A stretch of DNA of 64,000 bases from Brachypterus glaber (GCA_958510825.1 OY294047.1:46111365-46175364); one strand, 5' to 3'; counted from the stretch's first letter, positions 47,699-61,136 are shown. Notes: generated by a model not told the origin, from the letters alone. Translations and numbers: made by a program.

Positions 47699-49448
47699 TT
47701 AGTTGACTTGACGAAGCTTTGCAGTAACTTTTTAAAACAATTTTAGCAGCAAAATTACCATTCCTTCTTTTCTTTTTGCTAAATTTGTCTGTTATTTTTT
47801 AGCACCATACCTTAAATTATTTTTTCTTTAATTAAAAAAAAAATTTAAAGTTGGAAGGCTCACCATAAGCTATGGTTGACAATTTTAAACGTCAAGTTTG
47901 ATGCCTGATAACCATAATATGCAATTTTAAATAAAATCTATTATATTTTTTTTTATATTTATTACACCATGGTGCACTAGTCTGGTTTTGCGCTTTAGGT
48001 AAGGATTAGTAGTAATATTATATTACTCACTTATAGCCACAAGCTGTATCATTCATTTGTTCATTTCAAATGCACATGGTTTAAATTTTCTATAACTATT
48101 CTCTATTATAATAATGTAATGGTGGCTTTTTATAGTTTCCTGTAAGGATTTTAAACATTACATAAAAAACGATATTAGTTCTAAGTATCGTGTATAAGGG
48201 GCATATATGTTTATGTACGGTCTGTGAACATGAAAATTGTTGAATAGCTTGGAGGCATTGCGAGTAATGAAGACCATATTTTAACATAATTATCTTAAAA
48301 ATAATTTGTATTTGATGTACTTGGACACAGTGTATAATTATGACCAACAAAATTAAACAATTTGGACTTACCTAACAACTGTTATTCATTATAGATAATT
48401 GGAATATTTACAATAAGAATTATAAATATTAAGCTGTAATTAAATTTGAAATATTCAAAATGTGATATATTCATCATTCTTAAGCCTTTCCAGTCAAAAT
48501 GTAATCAATTCAATAAACTGTATACATTTCAATATATTGAATATATATTTAAATTTATTTGATATAAAACACCAGCCACTGCTTTATCAGAAGCATCCCC
48601 CATAAAGGGTTATAACATTTACAGCCAAATAGAGTTTAATTTATGCAATGTTGCTGTTCCAAATATTACATTATGCTGTTTTAAACTTAGAGCCTCTGGC
48701 CCAGAGTTTGGACCGCGGAAAATGAATAATACTACTCAAATTATTATGCTGTTGTAAGGTCACAAAGAATATATATTATGTTATATTTTTAAGTATAGGT
48801 ACTTAATTTCTTATCGTACGCATTATTTTTATGTAAGATTGCCATACGGCATGTCATAAAAGAGCTGTTCTACATATACCAATCAACCGTTATGTTTCTG
48901 AAAATTACCCTAATCTTCATTTTATTCGTGCCCATAAATGTTTAAAACAAAGTGAATCGTCAAAGAAATAATCCTGATAAACATCTTAATATTTTTCTTG
49001 AAAATATCTAGTACCTGTTTTAAAATTATCCCGGTAGATCTTAATTTTATCAAATGTTAAGCTGGTTTTAAGTAAACATTTTAACTGTTTTAACATTTAA
49101 CGTAAATTTTGTAGATCCTTTTAAAAATAAGTAAATATAAAGCTTTTTTAACTGCAAGGGTTACTTTACCAGGTAACAAAAATATAATTAAAAGTAACAA
49201 CTACCCGCTAAAATGTGCTTTGCTTTGGACGTGTTTCTTGAGTTTACTTTTTAAAGATAAATAAATAAAAAAATGTAGGTGCTATATTTCTTAATATTTT
49301 GAGTAAATAATGCATGTAGCAGGTATGTGTAAATTAATATGGGTAAAAAGTCAAGAAAACTTGATTTTCAGGTAGGTTAGTTAGGAAGTTCCAAGAAAAG
49401 AAGTGGAGATAATAATCAAAAATTCTACGTAGGTTTATTGCAATAGGA
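47699..49448. other. AT-rich intron, nothing recognised
   Basis: No repeat end, RNA gene or plausible coding frame. The frame at 48096-48350 is AT-biased and unsupported. Confidence 0.35.
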
Positions 49449-49452
49449 AAAC

Positions 49453-49524
49453 GGTATGCTTCAAGGTTCAGTTATTGGACTTATATACTATTTTATATTT
49501 ATAAGTAAACAACAAAGTTTGTGA
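49453..49524 (+). pseudogene. RT-core micro-fragment
   Basis: Frame reads GMLQGSVIGLIYYFIFISK, aligning to GVPQGSVLGPLLFxIFIND. Ends at a stop. Confidence 0.6.
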
Positions 49525-50094
49525 AAAAGATTATTACTTAATACTTAAAAATAAAAAATATCTTATTAACGGTATAAATTTTCGTAGGCGTTAAGTTACG
49601 TTATTTTTATCAATTTTATATCGAAATTATAGGCCTTTTATGAACACCATTTAAATTACTGAAGATTTCTGAAAGATTCTCTGTCCGCACGGTGTGTGGG
49701 TTCAAAAGAAATACCTCTATTATTATATTATAAAATAAATTTAGCATAATCTGATAAAAAAAAACTAAAGTCCCTAGGGTAATAATTAATTGTATTCATA
49801 AATTATTATTTATGATCATAGTTATGACCAATAAAATATTATTTACAAATACGTTAAAGACATAACGATTAATTAGCTATATTTTTCCTACATGAGAAAA
49901 TAGATTAAGACAAATATGAACAATATATTAAAAGGAGAATTAGTAATATTCCATAACTACATAATCAATAATTATTTTACATGCGTTTGTTAATAAAGCG
50001 TACATAAATAATTTAGTAGTGAAAATATTTTATCTTGTTAATTTAAACATAACTGGAAAAGCTGTAAAACTACTGATTAGATTAAATTAAACAG

Positions 50095-50640
50095 ATTTAT
50101 TATAATAAAATAAAAGTGGCCTCAGTTAGGTGCCTTGGGGCCAGCCGAGCCTGCTAACTATATTAATAATAAATAGAATACAATTTCAACTATTAGTTAA
50201 ATGTAAATATTTAAAATTAATTATAATTATCAAAAATACGTTGTTGCTAAATCATTAAACTGATTAGAATCTATGTATTTATTTATAAACTATAGCAATA
50301 AAAATAGTCCTAATAATGTGCCTTGAAGCATACTAGATTATCATTTCGACTATTAAAAAGAGTATAAATATTAAAAACAAATTATAATTATCTAAAATAC
50401 GTTATTTTATTAATTTATATTGAAATACTTACTGAAAATCATTAATAAAATAGTGCAATAAAAACGGTAAAAGTAATACACCTTGAGGCATACCCGAGTA
50501 AATTCAATCACAAACAAATGAAAATGGTATATTATTTCCTGTTTACAAAAGATTAACTAATTCCAATATCAAATTCGACTACTCAGACGAGTATAAATAT
50601 TCCAAATAAACTATAATTATCTAAAATACTTTATTAGTAA
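50095..50640 (-). pseudogene. Three tandem RT-core micro-fragments, about 155-200-bp period
   Basis: On the minus strand: about 50150 GWPQGT-stop-LRPLLFYYNK; about 50330 SMLQGTLLGLFLLL; about 50497 GMPQGVLLLPFLL. Linker words (attataattatc, aaaatacgtt) recur between them, showing tandem origin. Confidence 0.7.
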
Positions 50641-51820
50641 ATTATTATTCTCCATTAAAAGCTTGTAAATTACCCATCACCGTAATCGGAACGTACAATT
50701 TTCGCGTTTAGCCGAAACAAGGTAGCCTTATATTGTCATATAATTAACCCCTCGCCAAATCAAGTATTTCATTCTCCAGTCAGTAAAGTACATACATTTA
50801 AATTATACATACATGCAAAAATAATACGCAAAAAATACCAAATTGACCCAAATTAAACATCTGCTTCGATTGACGAAAAAGGAAGATACTACGTAGACGG
50901 GTTTTCTGTACCACAATACGTATAATTTTAAAGGGCCAACAAAAAAATATCGTGACTAATAACTATTAAACGAAAATTAAACAAGAGAGCTTAACCACAT
51001 TATATATGTATAAATGATACATAGTTAGTGCATTACATACATTGTATAATGCACTAACTATATGAATGTAAAGTAAAATATTTAAAAAATATTAATTAGG
51101 AATCGCCTTCTTAATTAGTTTTCAATAGCATACTACTAAATGTCTAAATTAAAATATACCACGGAATATACTAAGATAATCCATTAACTAATTAAAGTTC
51201 TTCTAGAAAAATTAAGTTAAAATAACATAAAATAAAAACTAAGTTTTAAAACTGTATTTTTTTATTGTATAGAATAAGAAAAATAACTATATCTGGTTTA
51301 TGATATAACTGGTTCGAAATTTTGGCTTTTCCCCATTTCGTCCACGAACCAGATCACTGTGCGGTGTAATATATGGCGACCGATGTTAATTGCTGGGTGC
51401 AGTGCGTGTTTGGCTTAATTATTCCGACAAATGTACACGAGGTTAAACTCCGAAAGAGCATATACCAGTTATTTTGTAAAACCTCCCGATAATCACAGCC
51501 TTTATACCTACTCTGTGCTAGCAGACGTACACACACACACAAGCAAAGCCAAAGGTTATTGGTACTGATGTATTCCATGCTCAACAATTTTCTTCGGCTT
51601 CCAACAAAGCTAATCAATTTCCACAATGCAACAATGAAATTACCAGCTACATGCTCCTATACTCTAATTTTATTTACTCTAGTTTATTTAATCACTTTCC
51701 ACTTTAATATTTATTAACATTAATATTATTACATTGTAATATAAAAATCAGTAATAAATTATAAGTTATATAATTTTACTACTACTAATTATTAAATTAC
51801 AATTACAAAATCATTATTAA
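50641..51820. other. AT-rich stretch with a 41-bp hairpin
   Basis: atagttagtgcatta at 51021-51035 pairs perfectly with 51047-51061. An AC run lies near 51530. The minus frame 51354-51626 is unassigned and probably non-coding. Confidence 0.4.
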
Positions 51821-51821
51821 T

Positions 51822-51858
51822 AGGGGTCCAAGTACAGTTCCTTGAAGAACACCAAAGA
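51822..51858 (-). pseudogene. RT-core micro-fragment
   Basis: Minus strand reads FGVLQGTVLGPLLI, close to consensus GVPQGTVLGPLLF. Confidence 0.6.
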
Positions 51859-52293
51859 TTTTTTTAAAATTATTTAAAATATTATAAATGCTGTCTTTTT
51901 GGATTATAACTAATTATAGAATAAATTTTCTCCCCGCCAACTTATCAAATTACTTGATCAACGACACGTCAACATAGATTATCATTATGAAACTGTTTAT
52001 GAATTAATATGCAAACTAGTCGACAATAAGTATTTCATACATCTAGTTACCCTTCTAAATAGGATTTAATTTTTGAACGGCATTTGTAATTGGATAGGAA
52101 AAATTCTGTCATGAAACATTTTTTTCATCTTATATTTTAAATATTTTGTTTAAAATATAATATACTGTATTTTATTTTTAACAAAATATTATTAATACAG
52201 GAATAAAAAATTTGGCAATAAATTTAATGATTATTAATCATTGATTAATAAAATTTTATGACAAAGTACGTTTTAAATCCACTAATAATAACT

Positions 52294-52335
52294 TTTGGGA
52301 TGCCTCAAGGACGTGTTATTGGGCCACTGTTTTAA
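52294..52335 (+). pseudogene. RT-core micro-fragment
   Basis: Reads FGMPQGRVIGPLF then a stop. Confidence 0.65.
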
Positions 52336-53780
52336 TTTATTTTTATAAACACTTAGGTGATATTCGAAAGATATTTTGTTCATCTTGTATTTTAAATATT
52401 TTGAGGTTTTAAGAATTATATAGGAAGCAATATAATCGACGTTTATTTTAGGAAAGAAGCCAAACAATGGGATTATAACCGGTACAGGTAGAAAAATGCA
52501 AATATCGATACAACATTTTTGTGGGCTAGAATATTTGACAAGAATTATAAGAATTATGTGAGTCGGTGCTACTAGTTTAACAATGCCGTATACGGCTAGT
52601 TAATATATTAATTTATACAGATAGTCGACCATTAATAAAAAAACAATCACAACAAAACGATTGATAAATGAGTCAACAAGTTGGCTTTAATATGTCTTTA
52701 AGACAGTACTCAATAGTAAACCTTTTAGATTCTATGAAAAATAAGTACCAAAAGAGAGATATTAAAAATATTTCGAACTTAATACATTTAAATTTATCCA
52801 TGTGAATTAAAAGCAAAAATAACTGCATTTTCCGTTAGTTTAAAGTTACCCATTGAAGGGGCTAAATTAAAGGCACATCTATCTAAATTCTGGGATCGTA
52901 TGAGATATATTCATCGTTAAGAACTTCGTTGTTCAAATAACATTTTAAGTATCAATTGTTTCGTGTTTATTATATGAAATTAATTAATTACCTGTAATGT
53001 ACAACAATGAACAAGTTCGTTAACTCTATAAATAATTTATTTATAATAACCTCACTATAAATCCTCCTACGATAATTAATTATTATATTATAATTACATA
53101 TTATTTAGTTGGCTGTTTAGTGATTCTAACGATACACCAATTACTTGATTTTTTTATTATTATGAATTTTCCATGGTGAGAATATTTTTTGGTGTTCTCT
53201 GGGAAATAAAACACTCTAAAATTCTTCGTGGCCCCTTATCTCTTAGCTCTAAAGTACTATGTGGACCTTTGTTGCTCTAGATTTTTCTATTACGTTCTGT
53301 TGAACGAATTTCGCTTCAATTTACAATTACCATTTTTCCAATATCCCCCACTACGTTTTCTATCCATATTTTTTTGGTCTATCCCTTGATCTTTTGGTTT
53401 TCAGTGAACAATTATTTTTATTGCCCTTTGTGAACCCGGACATTAGTTAAAAAGAAAAACTTATTTAGTATAACAAGGTGGATTGTTTTTTGTGTTTTGT
53501 ATGACAATACACAAAACACGGGGATGTTATGTTTAATTAGAACCATATTCAAACGTAGCGTAATTGCCTTACTTAACCCTTTATGGGTGTTTCTTGAATC
53601 GGAACAATGGGTATCTTTTTTTCTTCTATCGGGCATTATTTCTATAGGCACAAACGAGCCATATTCATCACCTCTACAACTAGCAATTTCCTAGAGAAAC
53701 AAAAACTGGGTACCTGAAGCTTTACTGGTGACTGGTTGCACGATAAAAAATGCTTAAAGCAGTACCTATGATTATATTTT
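52336..53780. other. AT-rich intron, nothing recognised
   Basis: No element end or exon supported. gtgttttgtatgacaatacacaaaacac near 53490-53518 forms a small hairpin. Confidence 0.35.
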
Positions 53781-53784
53781 ATTA

Positions 53785-54105
53785 ACCCACTCACCCGAGT
53801 TGACTCGTTGACAGTAGGTTGGCTCTTTTCTGCTCACCCGAGTTAACTCGGGCTGAAATGTCCGTCTGTCCGCCCCTCTGTCCGTCCGTCTGTCCGTCCG
53901 TCCGATGTTTGTAGACACGATAGAATTTTTTTTTTGTTTTTCGCAAAAAGAAAAATTAATAAAAAAAATTGAAAAATTAAAAAAATATATTTTTTTTTAA
54001 TAATTTTTCGTTTTTCAAAAAAAAATCTTAAAAAAAAGGTTTTTTTGTTATTTTTTTTTGAAAATTATTTTTTTTAAGTATTTGGGAAATGCAATATACT
54101 ATTTA
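53785..54105. repeat. TCCG-rich tract with direct repeat and A/T-rich flank
   Basis: ctcacccgagtt(g/a)actcg occurs at 53791 and 53834. Next come iterated gtccgtctgtccgtc units (53863-53905), then gtagacacgatagaa. These words are complementary to those at 9885-10085, so this is probably the same dispersed element family. A low-complexity A/T tract follows to about 54105. Confidence 0.55.
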
Positions 54106-55280
54106 CTGTGAATAATATATAATGTAATGCGTAGCATTACATATCTTCACGGCTTGTTTCTATTTCAGTGTAGACTAAAAATTAAGAAAAAAAAAATGTG
54201 AAAAATTAACCACATTTCCGAAAAAAAAGTGGTACGTCAAGGGGATAATTATCATCATAGCACTGCTGCAGAAAAAAGAAAGGTTATGATTCTCCTACAT
54301 AAAAGCACCTCATAGAAAAGACTATTCTAATTAAAATAACTAACATACAGAATAAAAATTTTACTTACTTAACTTTTACTAAAAAGAATATTTACCGATG
54401 CTTTATCTTACATAATGACAAACCAAAAATCTTTTCACTTCTAGAACTGACCAATGCTAATGTTGCCTTCAATATATCAGTTTAGTAACGCAGTAGATGT
54501 ATATTTTATTTACTTTAAAAAAGAAATATTTAGTTCAACAGAAGCCAATTACTTTTTAAGAAAGCTCAAGGTTGCGCAATCACAGGATATGAACCTAAGT
54601 TAGATCAGGATACATACTGGTTAAAGAACCGAGACTATCAAAAAGATTTACGACCCAAAGTCATTTATTATGCGAAATAATGACTAATCTGCTGGTTTTA
54701 TACGAATTTGTACAATTTGTATTTTACGAGGACTGCTTTACGACACAGCAAATTAGTTTTTAACATCCCGAGTTTTAAAAATACGATTCTTACGACACTT
54801 CTTCGGTTAGGGTCAATGAAATAGCTCTTTAACTTTAATCAGCATCTAATTATCCCAATTATAATGATCTTCACAATAAAAATCAATAAAGTGTAAATTA
54901 CACTGTGTAATGTAGAATCTATAATAGTAGCCATTAAAATAACCTCGTCATGGCAAGTCGATTGATTTGGATAACGCCGTTTATTTTTGCAGAGCCGAGA
55001 GAGAAAAGACCTCAATAAGATTTTAAGATAACCGATAATGCGTCACGTGACTGGCCGCCCAATGTTTAATTGACTAGCCAATTAGTTCCGAACGTGTCAG
55101 GACTTTTATAAGCCGACATTATCATTGCCACTTTGCGATACAAAAGGGTCTAATCGCGACATGCATCACTCTACGGAAGCAGTTCTTCCAATATACATCT
55201 TTAATACTTTTATTAACATCAATATTAATGTAATAAATTTATTATTTTTCCCTCTCCTAATTATTTATTAGTCTTCCAGA
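54106..55280. other. AT-rich intron with a GC-richer island at 54950-55190
   Basis: The island (gataatgcgtcacgtgactg, ttccgaacgtgtcaggactt, gtctaatcgcgacatgcatc) contains a CACGTG E-box word, a doubled word (gactagccaattag) and no open frame or repeat arms. Candidate regulatory sequence. Confidence 0.35.
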
Positions 55281-55730
55281 TCAATAAAAAAATAAATCTA
55301 TATTAAATCTTTTATGTACCGAATATAATGAAGTGGTCCATTTTCAGTGCCTTGATACATACCTCATTATGTGCACGTTTACTATTTTAATAGTTGGACC
55401 GTAATATAATTTTAATAAATAACTACAAAAACACATTCTATAATGTTTTGGCATTAAATTTAGTATTCCCGGCAACAAATAAAACAGATATTTTATGTAC
55501 CGAATGCACTAAAGCGGTGTAAGTTAGGAGCCTTGAGGCATACCTCATTATGTGGACGTTTACTATTTTAATAGATCATAAAATAATTTTAATTAATAAC
55601 TGCAAAAACACATTCTATAATTTTAATAAAATAGATATTTTACTATGCCAAATACAGCAACTATTTTAAAAGTTTACTATTTTAATTAATAACTGCAAAA
55701 ACGCATTCTGCAAATCCTTTAGCATTTTAA
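55281..55730 (-). pseudogene. Tandem RT-core micro-fragments, about 180-bp period, three units
   Basis: Minus strand: about 55370 GMYQGTENGPLHYI; about 55548 GMPQGS-stop-LTPL. A third unit (about 55630-55710) keeps only the flanking words (taattaataactgcaaaaac, cattct). Shared gtttactattttaatag confirms tandem duplication. Confidence 0.65.
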
Positions 55731-58660
55731 CCTTTTTGCAATGCGGGTTTTAAAATAGGGATACTATTTATAATTAAATGAAAAAAAACTATACTTCTCG
55801 CAATTCATCTTTTTACAAACATATAGTCGTGTGTGTTCTTTTCTAAATATGGCAACCTTATTTATATTATCAGAATGTAGTGATAATAGTTCGTTTTTGC
55901 AAAAGTTATTGAAACGGAATTTCGATAATGCTATTTCTATAATACCTTAGCTTAGGTACCTCCGGTATTTACATATCCAGGTGATCAAATATGATAGCAC
56001 CATATCACTGTATCATGCACAAACAAACAGTATTATATTATGTAAATTTACTTCTGGTCGTTTATAAGTCATTTTGCTACAAGTTTGATCTTGTTGAGAT
56101 CAAATTTGGTTTCCTTAAAAGCGCATAAATTAATTGTGTGAAAGTAAAGGCGGTATTCACGAAATCCACTTTGGCTACACGAAAAAAATCCGCTTATCTC
56201 AAATATAATTACGCTGTTTAAATGTCCGGTATTTTGAAAATGACCCCCGGTTCGTTGTGCAATTAATGTGTTCGCATTAAAAAAAGCTGTAAATGTTTAT
56301 TATCATTTCATTTTGCTTAATTAGGAAGAACGCGAATTTTTTACATATCTTTTACACTGAGAAAACGGTACGGATGAATTAGACTCTAAAAACAGTAATT
56401 CAGATCTTCACGAGATTGGTCTTTGGTATTATTCTTGTCGTTTGAACTTTTCATAATGGTTTGAACTTTTTGGTATAGGTTCCTGATCTTTGTCAAGATA
56501 AATAAGTGTGAAACAAGACCTCTAGCGGTGCTCTAGTATTTTTAGTTCTCTATTTTGCTCAAGTGGTGAACACCTAGGAAGTGTATAAATTTTTCAAAAA
56601 TCTCAGATAAAATCTCGGTAATTTTCGACAATATTTCAAAGATTATTATTATTATTATCAGAAATCTTGGCAAAAATCTAAAAATTTGTATGTCGAAAAT
56701 TTCGAAAGTCGTACAAAAATGCGATTACAAATATTTTGTAAGTTTTGTTCATTAATTTTTCTTTACCTTAGAACTGCCAAACATATCAACTTCAATAAAA
56801 CTGATCATAGAAACTAAGTATTGAAGTTTGACAAAATAAAACCAACTGAGAAACTCCGTATTTTGTTACACGGTTTAAGTGTTACATCGGGAATAATTTA
56901 AATTACTTAACGAATAAAATTAATTGATTAAAAAATATTTTAATTACCAATTATAAGGTTTATTCTAGTATTGTTAATTAAATAAACAATTAATTAATGG
57001 AAACATGAATTTCGAAATTTTATCAGTCCTGCTAAACGATTTCAAATACATAGATACTGAGATCTGGTCAATTTAAATGAATAATAAGTTTACCAAGAAA
57101 AAAATTGATAAAACTAAAATATTATGATGAATTCTCAAAACTGATTGAAAGCTTAGTTAAAATTAATCATTAACATCCATTGTAATAATTTCAATAAAGA
57201 ACAATCCCGTTAGATCCATAGATTTAGATAATTGACATGTAACATTAAAAAATAACAATAAATGGCCAATTTCAGCGTGACTATATCTCATGAGCCCCCC
57301 ATGACCGATACAACAACCACATAAACATTTTTACCATTTACCAGTCGCATAATAACCATTCATTAATTCATTTTTGTTCTAGTATAGTCTTGTACTATTG
57401 TTAAGCCATTTTTGAACATTTACAATCTATAGATCGCATTATGGTAATGATGGCTTAGTATTATTATTAGTTGTATTGTGAGAATTTTTATTGATTTATT
57501 GTATTGTAACTACATTCAAGGTGATCCATAGGAAATGGATAAATTTACACAATACACTAAGTGTAGGGATTGTATACTCCAAGTTAGAAATATGGAATAA
57601 TTTGGAATAGGAATTCACTACCCAGAAATGGAAAGAACATTGATTTTCACGATTGTTTTGATTGCTTTCATTGGAAAATTACGAGTGAACGTACGAAATT
57701 TAGGCTTTTCTCCGTTATATTTAGTTTTTCTTAGAAGTTGTCAAACCCCCATGATTTAAAAGATGCGATAGAATATTAAAAACTTTTTTTACGAATCGTT
57801 TCTTCGTTAGAATAATGTACAAAGATTAAAACAGAAGCTCTTTAGTTAAAAGCAAATAATAAGAAAGAAAATATAATAGATATGTAACATTAAAAATGCG
57901 TAGCCAAGTATCTGCAGTTTGTTTATAATCAGTATAATTTAATCAAAATTTGTTTCTGTTAAAAACTCATCGTCTATTCTTGAAAAGGGCACTTAAATAA
58001 AACAATAATCAAATCACAATGGCTCTCATTGTCTCGAAGATTCTGGGAATTCAATTTCAAAATCATCATCCTCTGACAAATGATTGTGGGCTTTCAAGAC
58101 TGGACAATCAAAACAATTTTTAGCCGGTCCATTAAAAAGATTAATGTGTGGTAAAACTCACGGAGCACACTGGCGAGGATAATCAAATATTGGGCCAAAA
58201 GTCATATTAAGAACTTAAAGACAAGGCAATAGATTTTAAGTCAGCAGAAAATTAGTAAAATTTCTACCATTACCAATATTTAAATTGAGTTAAATGCCAA
58301 ATTAATGCCATAAAAATAGCAAGGGGAAAGTTAAATTTTAAACAATGTTCAAATGAACATTGTTATTAGTTAGGTTATAATACATTTTATCTCTTATATA
58401 GATTGTTTCTTAAACAATTTAGGCTGTTTTTTTTAATCAAATGATAGGTTTCGGCCGAAAATTTGGCTAGCTTAACCAGTGCGCGACGTATCGTCTGCTC
58501 CGAGATTGACCACTCGAGAACCGGATAGATTGCGTTTATAAAAATTATATTCAAATTATAGGAGATCATGAATTACAAGCAACTTCATGATGATATCAGA
58601 GGTATTTGAAGATGCATCCATGAACTGGTATTGATGAATCAAATTGATGTATGCTCGGAA
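55731..58660. other. AT-rich intron, little recognised
   Basis: ta|cactgagaaaac at about 56354 looks like one end of a mariner-type element without a clear partner. A short GC-richer block lies at about 58450-58530 (gtgcgcgacgtatcgtctgc). No gene. Confidence 0.35.
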
Positions 58661-59040
58661 ACACAAGTATTTTATTATTTTATAAAATTGGTCCCATTAA
58701 GAACCCTGTGGACTTATATCAAAATATAATTCATATTGATTAAATATATTATAATTCTTTGAAGTCTTTTAATATTTTACACAACAAAAGTGGCCCTAGC
58801 TTATAACCTTGTGGAACACCGGAATAAATCAAAGATTAATGTAAGAAATCCTAGGTAAACATTCATTATAAAGCAAAAAATCTGAGTACCTATATTAAAT
58901 TTTTTAAACGTCTTTTAATATTTTGCAAAACAAAAGTGGCCATAGCTTATAACCTTATGGACACCGGAATAAATTAAATATTACTGTAAGAAATACTAAG
59001 TAAACATCCATTATAAACTAAAAAATCTCAATATCTACAT
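58661..59040 (-). pseudogene. Three tandem RT-core micro-fragments, about 110-140-bp period
   Basis: Minus strand: about 58830 GVPQGYKLGPLLLCKILKDF, the best of the set. About 58968 is a frameshifted copy with the same bases. About 58710 has cca-cag-ggt-tct then a shifted atg-gga-cca (S-PQGS / MGP). The unit also carries a decayed upstream part ending L-I-Y-S-G-V-P-Q-G. Confidence 0.7.
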
Positions 59041-61136
59041 GCACACCATGTTAATTGACATGGGTTTCTCTAGGTTGATTTGATTTTATGCATGTATGTA
59101 TGAATATTATGAATATTCAATGTCTATTTATCTTACGGGACATAAATAAGTTATGTTATTTAGCACTATGACAATGCGTTAATTTGTAAATTACGCCATT
59201 AGACGCGAACATTAAAACATGACAATTCAGTAATTGACACTGAATATTTTAATAAAGTGCGCTGCTCTCGAGTAATACTACCATTTTGAAAAAATAGTCC
59301 TATCCGCAAAGAAAGTTATTTTAATAACCCGTCACACTTATTTATTTGTGAATAGGCTCGACTGACTAGTTACAAAGTCAGCTGTACATAGGACTGTTTC
59401 TACTAGGGGGCAGATTATATTATGCTGTTATTGTACCGATTAATCCACATCCTTATTAGGATCAGATGCACTCTAAATATTGCCGATCATCCGGAGAAAA
59501 TTTCGTGCATTTTTTTAATTCCTGACAAGATAATACAATCTGAAATTACTGACTGTAACAGATGCCGTTTTTTTGTTAATACAAAAAGGGGATAGTAAAA
59601 GATACTGAATTTTGGATTACTCTTGCGCAGTTTAAATTTATGATAGCATCTAAAAAACATTTGAATGGATTTTATGTTGCATGAAGAACCCTTAACACTC
59701 TTTGTTAATTTTGATATAAACAAACATGCAAAAATCTCTCGATCTTGACATAATGTTCCTTCAAAAATAAAATAACGTTTTCATGGTTTTTAACATCTTT
59801 CAGTGGATTTTAACTATTATATTAATTATAACTATAGTTAATTTCAGTAGACGACTTTTTGTAGTAATGATCTATAAAAGTGGACATAAATTAAGTGACA
59901 AGCATCTTTCTCCATATTTAAAAGCTTTTTATCTTAATATGAAAAAACTAAACCTGATGGAGAAATGTTGTATCAATCTCATTTACACAAAATATCACTA
60001 AAACCAAGTCGACACCTTGTGGATTAAAACTTTTAATTGTAAACAACTAAAATAATGAACAAATGGACCTACAAGATAATAAATAAAATTATGTGTTGAC
60101 ACATTGGAAACCTTCGTCCCGATTTAATGACATTAGCTCATTAAAATGAAAATTTAATGTCTTGAAGGATGTATTTTTATTGAGACTATTTTAATAAAAA
60201 CGAAAAAACCTAATTGCATGATGCATTGCAGAAAGTTCTGAATATAATTAACACAAGTTTGTCGTGTGGTTTACAAAATTTAATACTTAATATGATCTGT
60301 TTTAAACTTAACTATAACTCTAATTTTTAGGAAAATTGACATGGATTAACTTCAGAAGCTTAGTTTTGGTATCCAGCTACTCCAAATTAGCCCGAATTCG
60401 TTGAAATACCCCCCGACATAAAAAAATGTGGCCCTATGTAATATAATTAAATTGGATAATCCCAATTAAATATATAAAACGGTAAAATGACAAATCGTAT
60501 GCGCACTGACTAGGATAACTACGATGAAGTCATTCAGATTTAATTTATATGCAAGCAAGGAAATTTATAGAAAACACATACCTAGTGGTAACCACGACAT
60601 GACTCTGCATCCAAGTGTAGAAATCACGTAAATGGTAAACGACAAGTGTTCTCTTATTTTTAGAAATAAAATTATTTGTCAAAATAGTTGAAATACATAT
60701 TAATTATGAGAGCAGACTTAACAGATAAAGCAATAATAACTTGTTTGAGTTTAGCCGCGTGGAAGTCCGTTGAGTATTGCTGATTATAACTAGATATTTA
60801 GAGATTACTAATAAGTGCAGATTTTATTAGATTATATTTTTACTTGTTAACCAGTTATTTCAGCTAAAATATTAAATAGTTGATATGAAATTTTCGGAAA
60901 AGTTTTTAAAAGTTTATTTTCATTAGGTATTGATGAAAAATTTTTTGTAATTACAAATTTTAAATCTATTTATCCTTTATTTTATGTTTATCTCGAATCT
61001 TATAATAATGACAAAATGACTCGGTCTTGGGCTTGACCAGAACCAAGACTGACCAAGTCATTTTCTTATTTTGTAGTCCTAATAATTTTATTCTATTCCA
61101 TTTCTTCTTCGTATTAGCTCTAAGTTATCCATTGGA
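59041..61136. other. AT-rich intron, nothing firm
   Basis: A hairpin (aaaatgactcggtcttgg with ccaagactgaccaagtcatttt, about 61013-61064) lies just before the MITE at 61137. No coding sequence. Confidence 0.4.
60003..60035 (-). pseudogene. Possible RT-core micro-fragment
   Basis: Minus strand reads NPQGVDLVLV. Short and weak. Confidence 0.3.

Noticed and set aside
51021..51061. 15-bp perfect stem as a possible microRNA precursor
   Set aside because: Stem too short for a pre-miRNA and the region is low complexity.
51354..51626. 90-codon minus-strand frame with several cysteines, considered as the missing EGF1 exon of Notch
   Set aside because: Cysteine spacing does not fit an EGF repeat, there is no C-x-N-G-G-x-C word, and no suitable donor phase was seen.
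53863..53905. TCCG-rich direct repeats as a possible CRISPR-like array
   Set aside because: Simple iterated tetranucleotide units without unique spacers, in a eukaryotic intron.
59783..60001. 72-codon plus-strand frame with a hydrophobic N-terminus
   Set aside because: Hydrophobicity follows from T-rich codons (Ile/Phe/Leu); no conserved pattern and no flanking signals.
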